From positions 1 to 64,000 of the forward strand of contig JAEOUA010000003.1 of the NCBI GenBank assembly GCA_016839555.1: 64,000 nt of DNA. The letters are read 5' to 3'. Position 1 is the stretch's first letter, and each line of letters begins with the position of its first letter. The notes below the pieces were generated by a model that was given only the letters and a program-made list of their open reading frames with translations, did not search any database and had not been told where the DNA came from. A program made the position numbers and the translations under genes. Shown here piece after piece: positions 17,073 to 25,564 of the stretch. Origin of the DNA: Promethearchaeota archaeon. Lineage in GTDB: Archaea > Asgardarchaeota > Lokiarchaeia > Sigyniarchaeales > SOKP01.

Positions 17073-17528
17073 TTATTTTTTATTTTTATATTTGTTTATA
17101 GCTTTTTTCAGAGTTGTTGCCGCTAACACTGCGCAATGTTTATGGTTATCAGGTAATCCATGGAGTGCTTCGTCGATTTCTTTTGCTGTCAATTTTTCCA
17201 CCTCATCCATTGGTTTACCTATTACCATCAGGGTTGCCTGACTTCCGGTGGCTACACTGGCGCCACAGCCGTCTGTTAAAAAATGGGCATCTTTAACTAT
17301 TCCATTATCGATTTTAAGAAAGAATTGCATGGTATCTCCACAAGACCCTTTATAAGACTCTTCAACAGTAAAATCTTTAGGTTTTCCCCAATTCTGTGGA
17401 TTATGAAAAAGATTCACAATATATTCATTATATTCCCTCAATTCTTCTTCAATAATCTGTTGCTGTAAACTTTCAACAAATTCATCAAAATTATCTTTCT
17501 TTTTTGTCATTTCTAATCTTGTATTCAT
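17073..17528 (-). CDS. iscU: IscU/NifU-type iron-sulfur cluster scaffold
   Basis: The 151-residue protein contains the three scaffold cysteines: SCGD (YKGSCGDTM), DGCGAS and HCAVLAA. They lie at the normal spacing for the IscU/NifU N-terminal domain, on which Fe-S clusters are assembled. The N-terminal 40 residues are a charged helix (FDEFVESLQQQIIEEEL) longer than in bacterial IscU. Starts at 17528 (ATG) or 17510 (ATG, MTKKKDN) are both possible. The family Lys-Pro-Pro-Val motif before the third Cys is not present. No cysteine desulfurase lies nearby. A 91-residue unknown precedes it by 36 bases. Confidence 0.88.
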   Translation of the reverse strand: MNTRLEMTKKKDNFDEFVESLQQQIIEEELREYNEYIVNLFHNPQNWGKPKDFTVEESYKGSCGDTMQFFLKIDNGIVKDAHFLTDGCGASVATGSQATLMVIGKPMDEVEKLTAKEIDEALHGLPDNHKHCAVLAATTLKKAINKYKNKK

Positions 17529-17564
17529 TTTCTCTTAATTTTTTATAGGAATCAAAAAAATTCT

Positions 17565-17840
17565 CTAATCATCATGATCTAAAACGTGTTTTTCTAAGTT
17601 TTTTAGATCTTTATAATCTTTTGGCATTTGTTTATATTTTCTGACGATATCTATAATTGATTGATTTAGAGTTTGATGTTCAGAAATACATTTACTTTGT
17701 TGTAGAAATTCTTCACTATGTCGAATAGCTGCTAAATTTTCGGTTATTTTAGTTAATTCAGTAGCGATAATTCCGTTGATATAGATTAAATCAGAGAGCT
17801 GATTTTTAATATACATCAATAGATTTAAGTTATCAGACAT
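17565..17840 (-). CDS. Small helical protein upstream of iscU (unknown)
   Basis: A 91-residue, probably all-helical protein: MSDNLNLLMYIKNQLSDLI, then repeated heptad-like segments and an acidic end (LDHDD). It has one Cys (SKCIS) and no metal motif. It lies 36 bases upstream of the IscU gene in the same direction and is probably co-transcribed with it. I do not recognise the family; the arrangement suggests, but does not prove, a link with Fe-S assembly. Confidence 0.6.
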   Translation of the reverse strand: MSDNLNLLMYIKNQLSDLIYINGIIATELTKITENLAAIRHSEEFLQQSKCISEHQTLNQSIIDIVRKYKQMPKDYKDLKNLEKHVLDHDD

Positions 17841-18200
17841 TCTATGTTAGATAAAGCATTCTTTAAATAAAAACTTAATAAATATAGCTTGTTATGGGAA
17901 CTTGCTCTCGATAAACATAAGCATATAAAATAAAAAAGTTTATTAAGCAAATTTTTCTTCTTTACAATTTTAATAAACTGAAATAAATATGAATATTGAA
18001 CTTAAAAATCCTTTTATATTTGGGATAACTGCGGGATATAATGTTAAAAATTCATATAAAAATTTGGAAAAGGTCTTAGGACAATTATTTTGAAAATAAA
18101 ATAATAATAAGAGATGGATGAAAATTAGCATTTAAATAGAAAAATAATATTCTTAAATATATAATTTGGTTTATATTTGTCTTTACATTCAGTTTATATT
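17841..18200. other. Intergenic region upstream of the PEP carboxykinase gene
   Basis: These 360 bases separate divergent transcription units. A 34-codon ORF (17989-18093, MNIELKNPFIFGITAGYN...) is open but too short to judge. A TATA-like run (TTAAATATATAATTT) near 18152-18168 sits 33-48 bases before the ATG of the carboxykinase and is the best promoter candidate. Nothing else is recognisable. Confidence 0.4.
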
Positions 18201-19808
18201 ATGAACCTTGATTTTGATTTAAATCTTTTTGCTGAAACAGCAAAGGAAATCTATGATAGAGCAAAAAAGGAAAATAGATTAATAGAGAATCCTTCAATTA
18301 AGAAATTGAAAATATTAACTGAAAATGAACCAGGAGTGAAAAAATCTAAATTTGGTAATCTTGTTGCCGAATCGGAACCAACCTCTCGTAGTGCAATGTT
18401 TACAGAAAACAGTATAGATTATGAATTTGGTGATAAAGAGCTAAATTTATTAAAAAATTGTAAAGAGTCCTTAAGTACTCAAAAAATTGTTAGTATTGAT
18501 AGAATTGTTGGAAATTTACAGAGTAATATAACTATCAGGTTAATTCTTCCTTTAGATTTTGTCCATGTCGCCTATGGGGGCGGTCTATTATTCGCACCCA
18601 CGAAAGAACCATTAGAATCCCCCACATATGAAATAATCATGTTTTCTGATGATGAATTTGATTCAAATAAAAATTTACCACTTCCAGAAAAAGACATAAC
18701 AATAAGATTAGCGATGTTAAAAAATGGTAGAATGATAAAAATTTGTCGAAATTCTAATTATATAGGTGAATATAAAAAGGGAGTTTTTGCAGCACAGGAT
18801 TGGAGAGTGAAATTTGATAATATTGGAATATTTCTGCATGCTGGATGTCGAGAAGATTATTTACAATCATTTCGTGGAAATTATATATATGTCCGTTCGC
18901 TTTTTATAGCTTTAAGTGCAAATGGAAAAACCACCACAACATGCAAGGTTTTAGGTAGAAAAGATAAAGAAAAAAGTTGGCTGATTCAAGATGATGGAGG
19001 CACATTAATGGAGGATGGTTCATTTAGAGGTTTTGAATATGGTGGTATCTTTGTCAAAACCGAAGGAGTTAACCCCAGTAATCAAATAGAGACATTTTAT
19101 GGATTATTAAAACCTGATACTTTTTTAGAAAATGTTTACCTTGATGAAGACGGAGACTATGATTTTTTTAACTTCGAAAGAACCTCTAATGGTCGTGCAA
19201 TTATAAAAAGGAAAGATTTCATGCATGCGAGCACAAGAATAGATGTTCCAAGAATCGATAATATCATTTTAATAACGCGTGGCCCCATAATACCAGCTAT
19301 TGCCAAGCTTACAACTGAACAAGCAGTAGCATTCATGATTTTAGGACAATCCATGGAATCCTCCGCAGGAGATCCTACTAAAGCTGGAAAAATTCGAAAT
19401 ATTTTCTTTTATGACCCTTTTCTTTCTGGGGATCGTGCGGAACATGCTAATAGATTTTATGAAATGCTAAAAAATTTACCTCATATTGATTGTTATCTGA
19501 TAAATACAGGAGGAATCGGGGAGGGAAGACATTATAAAGAAATAACAATTGAACATACAATGGGTATATTAGATTCTTTATTAAGAGGTGGACTTCAAGA
19601 CTGGATAGAATCTTCAACGGGTTTAATCGTTCCGACGGCAATTCGGTCAGTGGATCAAATTTATCTTCATCCAGAAAATCTTTATTCAACAGATGATTTT
19701 AATATTCGACAAAGGGAGCTTGAAAAAATAAGATATAACACTATTTTAAAATACCAGCAAAAATTACATCCAAAAATTTTACAAGTTTTTAAAAAACCAG
19801 GTGAGTAA
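18201..19808 (+). CDS. pckA: Phosphoenolpyruvate carboxykinase, ATP type, divergent
   Basis: The enzyme interconverts oxaloacetate and PEP using ATP. The kinase loop is SANGKTTTT (about residues 239-247), followed by the metal-binding IQDDGG, where the family has GDDE. The C-terminal half has SAGDPTKAG...FYDPF, an equivalent of the family's FSACFG region, and YLINTGGIGEG, matching the WLVNTGWxGG block. ATG 18201 gives 535 residues; an upstream TTG at 18177 is possible but lies over the probable transcript start. Divergence from bacterial PckA at the P-loop (SAN for SGT) suggests an archaeal branch. It stands alone. Confidence 0.85.
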   Translation: MNLDFDLNLFAETAKEIYDRAKKENRLIENPSIKKLKILTENEPGVKKSKFGNLVAESEPTSRSAMFTENSIDYEFGDKELNLLKNCKESLSTQKIVSIDRIVGNLQSNITIRLILPLDFVHVAYGGGLLFAPTKEPLESPTYEIIMFSDDEFDSNKNLPLPEKDITIRLAMLKNGRMIKICRNSNYIGEYKKGVFAAQDWRVKFDNIGIFLHAGCREDYLQSFRGNYIYVRSLFIALSANGKTTTTCKVLGRKDKEKSWLIQDDGGTLMEDGSFRGFEYGGIFVKTEGVNPSNQIETFYGLLKPDTFLENVYLDEDGDYDFFNFERTSNGRAIIKRKDFMHASTRIDVPRIDNIILITRGPIIPAIAKLTTEQAVAFMILGQSMESSAGDPTKAGKIRNIFFYDPFLSGDRAEHANRFYEMLKNLPHIDCYLINTGGIGEGRHYKEITIEHTMGILDSLLRGGLQDWIESSTGLIVPTAIRSVDQIYLHPENLYSTDDFNIRQRELEKIRYNTILKYQQKLHPKILQVFKKPGE

Positions 19809-19837
19809 TTTAAAAAGGAGATAATAAATTAATTTTG

Positions 19838-21079
19838 CTAGCGCTTAGCTAGTTTTTCAAGTGCTCTATCTATCATCTCTATTTTCATTGAATATTTTTC
19901 CATTAATTCCATGAATTCTTTTCCATCAATTTCATTGTTTTGTTTCAAGGTCTTTAGTTCATTAATCGCCCGTAACATTCCTGCTTTTTTATCTAATAAC
20001 TTTTCTTTTTTTGAATAAGGAATCTTCTTCTCCAATTTTTTCTTTTTAAAACGCTGGAAACGGTATTGATTAACATCTTTTGGGACAAAATGTGTTAAAA
20101 AAATAGTTGCTTTTGGTACGAAGGGTGCCAAATTTTCAGGAATTATAACGATTGGTTCAGGATCTTGAATTTTTTTAATTTGTTCATAATCTAAGCTCTC
20201 AACTTTATTTATATCAATATCATCTTCTACAATAGATAAATTAGTCTCTAAAATTTCTCTCTCAGTGCTTGAAATGTCTTTTAACGTTTCAATCATTAAT
20301 GTCCAAATCTTATTTGCTTTTTCAAAGTAAAAATTTGCTTTTTGCTTTAGTTTTAACACACGATCTTGATTTATTGTAGTAATTGAAGAATTTTTAGAAG
20401 CTTCAGCTTTAAGAAAACATGCTTTTCCCATATCATAATGGAATTGAGCCCTTATTTGTTGTTTCTTTTTTTCCTCGTGCTTTTTTAAATAAAGTAGCCT
20501 TTTAGAAAGAGCAGAAAGCCCGGAATATAGTTTTGAGGCAAAATATAAATTGTTCTGCTTCTCTTCTCTATTAGCAGCAATACTCTGGCTAAGAATTCTT
20601 GTCTCTTCGGAATTCAATTCCAAATTTTCAGATAATAGTGTTTTCCCAATTTTTCTTTGATAAATGGAAGCAGCACTGAAATATGCTGCAGCTTTATACA
20701 TTTTGCTGCTCTCTAGCATAGAAATAATAGCATTTTCCCATTCTTCCTCCTCTTCAAATCGCTCAGAAAGTGTACTATAAGCTTTTGCCAATACCCACAA
20801 TACTCGAGCACATTCATACATTATATCATTAATTTCAATATCTATATTTTCTTCGGGATCATGAAAATATCGAGTAATATCTAATTCTTGAAGTATTTCA
20901 TCATGCGGATCTGTCCCATAGTTCACATTTAATATTCGAGTATATTCTAAAATATAATTTAAATCATCCAAATCGATATTTCCTTCATTTTTTTCTAAAT
21001 CTTCTTCTAAATGTTTAATATTAAAATGTAGGAATCGAATCCTTCTAAGCAACTCTTCATCAGAGAAATATTTTTTCAT
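19838..21079 (-). CDS. All-helical protein with a candidate BRO1-like domain
   Basis: This 413-residue protein is almost wholly helical. Its layout follows the BRO1 domain of ALIX/Bro1. A helix with YECARVLWVLAKAYSTLSERF (compare VLFNxAALxSQxA) comes first. Paired helices follow (AIISMLESSKMYKAAAYF), then a long helix where ALIX has LAQAQExFFxKA, then a helix with W and many Ala/Lys. After it comes an extended stretch, DINKVESLDYEQI...PFVPKATIF, in the position of the BRO1 segment IYHDRVPDLxxL..IGKATLV. The last 60 residues are a coiled coil resembling a short-C-terminal (SHOCT-like) element. BRO1 proteins recruit ESCRT-III. The match is by eye; a TPR-like or unrelated helical protein remains possible. 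Confidence 0.5.
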   Translation of the reverse strand: MKKYFSDEELLRRIRFLHFNIKHLEEDLEKNEGNIDLDDLNYILEYTRILNVNYGTDPHDEILQELDITRYFHDPEENIDIEINDIMYECARVLWVLAKAYSTLSERFEEEEEWENAIISMLESSKMYKAAAYFSAASIYQRKIGKTLLSENLELNSEETRILSQSIAANREEKQNNLYFASKLYSGLSALSKRLLYLKKHEEKKKQQIRAQFHYDMGKACFLKAEASKNSSITTINQDRVLKLKQKANFYFEKANKIWTLMIETLKDISSTEREILETNLSIVEDDIDINKVESLDYEQIKKIQDPEPIVIIPENLAPFVPKATIFLTHFVPKDVNQYRFQRFKKKKLEKKIPYSKKEKLLDKKAGMLRAINELKTLKQNNEIDGKEFMELMEKYSMKIEMIDRALEKLAKR

Positions 21080-21189
21080 TTTAGTTCTTAACCAATCATA
21101 ATTTTATTTAAATATATTAATTCATCATTAATTACTTTAATTACAACTTAACTTTAAAGTTCAAAATAGATTGTTAAGAAATATCACTT

Positions 21190-22488
21190 ATGTCTAACAA
21201 AACTCTATTTATTTTTGAATTTGTTTCTGGGGGTGGTTTTAATAAAATAGATATTCCAGTATCATTATTTTGCGAAGGTTTTGCTATGCTACGTTCAATT
21301 ATAGAAGATTTTAAAGAGCTAAATTTTAACATCACCATTCTATTAGATAGAAGAATTCAATTATTATCATACTTATTAAAAGTTGATCAAATAAACATTG
21401 TAAATAAAACCTCTAATTATTTAAAAAAATTTACTAAATCTGTGGAAAAAAACGAATATTGTTATATAATAGCTCCTGAATTTTCTGAAATACTCTACAA
21501 TTTAACAAATATAGTAAAAGTTAAAAATAAGAATCTTCTGAGTGTTAATTTATCGGGAATTAAATTAGCGACTCATAAATTTAAAACATTTGAATTTTTC
21601 AATAAAAATCATATTAACACTCCAAAAACTTATCTCATCCCACATGTAGAAAATCATTTTGATAGGGATTTTATTATTGAAATGTTTAGGCGATTCAATT
21701 GTCCCGTTGTGATTAAACAAGAAGATGGAGTAGGAGCAGAAGGGATTTTTTATATTGAAACGGAAGAACAAATTCATAAATTATTTACCGATCCAGAAGA
21801 AAAATTAGAGAGAGAAAAAGATTATATCCTTCAAGAATATATTGAAGGAGAGCACTTAAGTGTATCATTAATTGGAACCCCTAGTATTCCAATAATATTA
21901 AGCATAAATGCTCAAAATGTAGATTTGACGACTAAAAATAATAAATCCAAGTATTTTGGTGGATATACTCCTATAGAAAATTTTAAGGAAATTAAACAAG
22001 AATTATTGAAGATATTCAATAAATTAAATCTTTCTGATCTCCCAAGTTATTATGGGATTGATTTTATAAGGAAACGAGACGGAAAAATTTATTTTATAGA
22101 AATAAATCCCCGATTAACAACCTCCTATATTGGAATAAGAAATATAATAGATTGCAATCCGGCCAAACTCATTCTAAACTCTAAATTAAAACAATTACAA
22201 CATATCGACTTTAAATATAATTTCTTTTCTAAATTTCTAAGATTAGAGTTTGAATATCTAGGTAATAAAAATATTGAAGAGATTTATACTTTGATTATAC
22301 CAAAACTAACTAAACTTATTCCCGAATTCATAACTCCTCCAATTACTTTCAAGGCTTCTTCCTCTGAGGAAAAATTCAATTATTCATGTTTTATTGCGAC
22401 GAAAACAAAGAACTCTAACCAATCAGAAAAAAGATTGAAAGCAATTATAAGTTTATTAGAAGATTTTCAATTTAATGTTATCAAATAG
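21190..22488 (+). CDS. ATP-grasp ligase, MfnD-like (COG1821 type)
   Basis: The 432-residue protein starts with IFEFVSGGGF...CEGFAML, the hallmark of the archaeal ATP-grasp group that includes tyramine-glutamate ligase MfnD of methanofuran synthesis. The ATP-grasp core is visible: CPVVIKQEDGVGAEGI, DYILQEYIEGEHLSVSLI, and the metal-binding FIEINPRLTTSYIG. The extra 100 C-terminal residues lie after the ATP-grasp domain. A role in methanofuran synthesis would fit an archaeon with a tetrahydromethanopterin C1 pathway, but no other mfn gene is in the window, so the substrate is inferred. Confidence 0.7.
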   Translation: MSNKTLFIFEFVSGGGFNKIDIPVSLFCEGFAMLRSIIEDFKELNFNITILLDRRIQLLSYLLKVDQINIVNKTSNYLKKFTKSVEKNEYCYIIAPEFSEILYNLTNIVKVKNKNLLSVNLSGIKLATHKFKTFEFFNKNHINTPKTYLIPHVENHFDRDFIIEMFRRFNCPVVIKQEDGVGAEGIFYIETEEQIHKLFTDPEEKLEREKDYILQEYIEGEHLSVSLIGTPSIPIILSINAQNVDLTTKNNKSKYFGGYTPIENFKEIKQELLKIFNKLNLSDLPSYYGIDFIRKRDGKIYFIEINPRLTTSYIGIRNIIDCNPAKLILNSKLKQLQHIDFKYNFFSKFLRLEFEYLGNKNIEEIYTLIIPKLTKLIPEFITPPITFKASSSEEKFNYSCFIATKTKNSNQSEKRLKAIISLLEDFQFNVIK

Positions 22489-22691
22489 AAATATTTTAGA
22501 TTGGGATAGAAATCTTTATCATAATAGAGAACTTATGATGTATTATATATATTATTTTAGTGGGTGAAAGTCTTATTTATTAAAAAACATATAATAAACT
22601 TTTATGAAGGAATTTTAAAAAGAACCTAAAGATTAAAATAAGATGGTAAAAAATATATTCTATAATAAAAATTATAATTATTTGATAAAAA

Positions 22692-24128
22692 ATGTTTGAA
22701 AATAATGCTAAAGACCTTGAAAAAAGAAAAGATACAGAATCCCCAGATATTTTTAATTATTTGCGAGAAGAAATTCCTATAGAAGATTTAAAGGATTATG
22801 CCTCACCAAAAAGATTAAAATCTATCGATTTTGTAAAAGGATTTGCTATTATATTTATTATATTCTCACACACTTCTGCTGAATGGTTTTCTGAGGAATG
22901 GGCGTTTTTACATTGTGTTCTTTTTCCGATTCTAGATATTCTGGGTCCCGCACTTTTCATATTTCTATCAGCATTATCAGTAATTTTTTCTGTGAAACTC
23001 AAGCAAGGGATCTTACCCGAAATGGTAATCAGAAACCGCATTCTATCGAGGGGTCTCTCAATAATGTTAATAGGAGCACTATTTAATATGTTATATTCTT
23101 ATACTGGAGAATATTTAATGCCTTTTCCATATAATATCCTTCCTTCTCCCCATTGGATAGCCTCAAATCCATTTCCTCTTAATTTATGGGGTTGGAATAT
23201 TCTTTTCTTTCTTGGTTTTACTCAGATACTCTCTTATTTATCGCTGAAATTAGATAAAAAAACGAGAATTTTTTTGGGTTTACTAGTAATATTTTTTGGC
23301 CCCGCTATACGGGAAATAATTTATTATGCTAATCTTGAAATGTATTCTCCTTTTAATGAATTTGATTTTGTAGTATATTTTCTAAACTTTATAATATCTT
23401 CTCCAATCCCTCAATTAACGTTACTACCTTGGATAAGTATTATATTTATCTCAACTGTATTTGGAGAATATTTATATAATTCCATGATGAAAGGAACTAA
23501 GCAGGAATTGATATATTTATCCCGTGTTTTCCTTATTTGGGGCTCAATATTTTTGATTGTTGGGATTATTGTCGGGTTTCGATTGCACATACCAAACCTT
23601 TTTGATCCAGGAAAATCTACTTTATATACTTTTATCGATTTAGTTTTGTGTGCTAATGAACAGTATATCGTACCAGAAATCAGGATGGCTGGTATGCCAG
23701 AATTTATGGTACGTGGAATGACATCAAACATGCTCTATTTAATTGGATGGTCTCTTTTACTTGTTGCTATCAGTCTTCATTTTCTTGATATTAAAGAAAA
23801 AAAAAATACTTTTACAGAGATGCTTGTATTTTATGGAAAAGTGTCGCTTTCGCTATTTTTGTTTGTGTTTGCTTTTGATTTCTTATTTTATGAAATATTT
23901 CCAATTTGGTTTTTCTTACCTGCTACATTCGGAATCACAGGTCTGCTGGGATTCTTAATGTATATTTGGTTGAAATATTTCAGAGGTGTTGGCAGTCCTG
24001 AATGGATTATGGTGGAAATTAGTAGAGTTACACAAAAAACTGAAGAAAGTATTAAAAAGACGGAAGAAACTATCAAAGAAAAAATTAAACCAAAAATGGA
24101 TGAGACAGAAATCAGCTCTAAGTCTTAA
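22692..24128 (+). CDS. DUF1624/HGSNAT-like membrane acyltransferase
   Basis: This 478-residue protein has about ten membrane helices. A cytoplasmic N-terminal stretch ends in KRLKSIDFVKGFAIIFIIFSH, the Arg-x-x-SID-x-x-(R/K)G...H signature of heparan-alpha-glucosaminide acetyltransferase-like (DUF1624) proteins, in which the His lies in the first helix. These transfer acyl groups across the membrane to glycans. The C-terminal 40 residues are a charged helix with repeats of TEE(S/T)IK. It appears monocistronic. Confidence 0.7.
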   Translation: MFENNAKDLEKRKDTESPDIFNYLREEIPIEDLKDYASPKRLKSIDFVKGFAIIFIIFSHTSAEWFSEEWAFLHCVLFPILDILGPALFIFLSALSVIFSVKLKQGILPEMVIRNRILSRGLSIMLIGALFNMLYSYTGEYLMPFPYNILPSPHWIASNPFPLNLWGWNILFFLGFTQILSYLSLKLDKKTRIFLGLLVIFFGPAIREIIYYANLEMYSPFNEFDFVVYFLNFIISSPIPQLTLLPWISIIFISTVFGEYLYNSMMKGTKQELIYLSRVFLIWGSIFLIVGIIVGFRLHIPNLFDPGKSTLYTFIDLVLCANEQYIVPEIRMAGMPEFMVRGMTSNMLYLIGWSLLLVAISLHFLDIKEKKNTFTEMLVFYGKVSLSLFLFVFAFDFLFYEIFPIWFFLPATFGITGLLGFLMYIWLKYFRGVGSPEWIMVEISRVTQKTEESIKKTEETIKEKIKPKMDETEISSKS

Positions 24129-24373
24129 TAATTAATCTCTTTTTTTTATTTTATTTCTTTACTACTTATACAGAATAAGCTATTTAAAAAAAATATAAAA
24201 ATATTAATGAGTTAATAATGAATAGAAGTAACTAACACATATTATATTTTTAAATAGATACAAGTTTAATTATTAAATATATTAATATCACTATATATTA
24301 CTTTATCTTATAAGATTTTTTTAAAAAGAGGATAGAAAGGAATAATATTTACAACCATTATTTTTATTAGATA

Positions 24374-24871
24374 ATGCTAAAATATAAAATAACCCTGTTT
24401 GGACCCGCTGCAGTAGGCAAAACAAGTATTTTACTTAGATATATTAAGGATTTCTTTTCTCATAATCTTAAAAAGACCATAGGAAGCAATTTTTTAGTTA
24501 AAGATCTTGTTATTGATGGAAAGGATGTAAGGTTAATGTTATGGGATATAGGTGGTCAAGAACGTTTCAGTTCTATTAGATCTATCTATTTCAAGGGAAG
24601 TAATGCAGCCTTAGGAGTATATGATATAACTAATAAACAAACTCTTCTTAAAATTCCCGGTTGGGTTAGTTCTATTAAAAAATCCGTTAAGAAGGGAATA
24701 CCTATGATTTTAGTGGGTAATAAAATTGATTTAGAAAGAAAAGTAGATAAAAAAGAGGGAGAGGATTTAGCAAAAAGATTAGGTTGTGATTATATGGAAA
24801 CCTCCGCCAAAACGGGGGAAAATGTAAGTATGGTATTCGAAAAACTTGCGAAAGCTTGTTTAGAAGGCTAA
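24374..24871 (+). CDS. Ras/Rab-like small GTPase
   Basis: The 165-residue protein is a complete small GTPase of the eukaryotic Ras superfamily: G1 GPAAVGKT (10-17), G2 Thr35 (KKTIGSNF), G3 WDIGGQERF (57-65), G4 GNKIDL (115-120) and G5 ETSAK (142-146). The Gln in DIGGQ needed for GTP hydrolysis is present, and the WDIGGQERF motif with GSNF in switch I is Rab/Arf-like. The protein ends CLEG, which is not a standard prenylation box, so membrane attachment by a prenyl group is unlikely. Numerous such GTPases typify Lokiarchaeota. No GAP, GEF or roadblock gene is adjacent. Confidence 0.95.
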   Translation: MLKYKITLFGPAAVGKTSILLRYIKDFFSHNLKKTIGSNFLVKDLVIDGKDVRLMLWDIGGQERFSSIRSIYFKGSNAALGVYDITNKQTLLKIPGWVSSIKKSVKKGIPMILVGNKIDLERKVDKKEGEDLAKRLGCDYMETSAKTGENVSMVFEKLAKACLEG

Positions 24872-24924
24872 TTTTTATTTGTTAGAAAAAAGAATATTAT
24901 TAAATTACCTCTAATATTTATTAT

Positions 24925-25557
24925 TTATTCAAATAAGATTCCCAATTTTTTAAAGTCTTTAATTAGTGATGAATAATCAATAAAAATTAAACCCATAATA
25001 CCTAGTTCTTCAGCAGCTTTAATATTTTTGAAGCCATCATCAATATATAATATTTCATCCGGGTCACATTGTGCCTTCTTAATAGCTAATTCAAAAATTT
25101 TACGCTCTGGCTTCATTAAATGTACCTTATGAGATAAAATAATTTCATCAAAATATTTTAGGAAATTACAATTGCTTTTGTTTAAATAGGCCCAATGACT
25201 TTCGTTGACATTTGAGAGACATAGGATTCTATAAAACTTAGTTTGATTGAGAATTTTAAGTAATTTAACCATATCTTTATTAATTCCACGAATAATCATA
25301 TTAAATGCATTAAAAAATCTAGATTTAGTAATTTTATTTTTATCTAATTTAAGAATATCACAAGAAAGATGATAAAAGCTTTCATCATCCATTTCACCTT
25401 TATGATATTTATCAGATTGTTTAAAAAATTTTAACATAAAAGGAGTTTTTGGTCGGGCTAAAGGAAATGGAGAATATATTTCTTGAAAGAATTCAGAAAT
25501 ATCTAATTCTACAATTACTCCGCCAAGGTCAAAAATAATCGCTTTAAATTTCTGCAT
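24925..25557 (-). CDS. HAD-superfamily phosphatase
   Basis: A 210-residue HAD hydrolase beginning MQKFKAIIFDLGG. Motif I is FDLGGVIVELD (where a second Asp is usual, Gly is present), motif II CLSNVNESH, motif III Lys (LMKPERKIFELA) and motif IV YIDDGFKNI. The open frame extends 31 codons further upstream into the end of thrS, but ATG 25557 fits the family and lies 7 bases after the ThrRS stop codon, so the genes are probably co-transcribed. The replacement of the second motif I Asp (DxD to DxG) argues against ordinary phosphomonoesterase chemistry; haloacid-dehalogenase-type or altered activity is possible. Confidence 0.8.
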   Translation of the reverse strand: MQKFKAIIFDLGGVIVELDISEFFQEIYSPFPLARPKTPFMLKFFKQSDKYHKGEMDDESFYHLSCDILKLDKNKITKSRFFNAFNMIIRGINKDMVKLLKILNQTKFYRILCLSNVNESHWAYLNKSNCNFLKYFDEIILSHKVHLMKPERKIFELAIKKAQCDPDEILYIDDGFKNIKAAEELGIMGLIFIDYSSLIKDFKKLGILFE

Positions 25558-25564
25558 TATTCCC

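Noticed and set aside
17989..18093. 34-codon ORF MNIELKNPFIFGIT...
   Set aside because: Open frame too short to separate from chance in this AT-rich interval; mentioned only in the intergenic note.
22796..24076. Several antisense and out-of-frame ORFs within the acyltransferase-like gene
   Set aside because: All overlap one well-supported ten-helix reading frame and lack any family motif.
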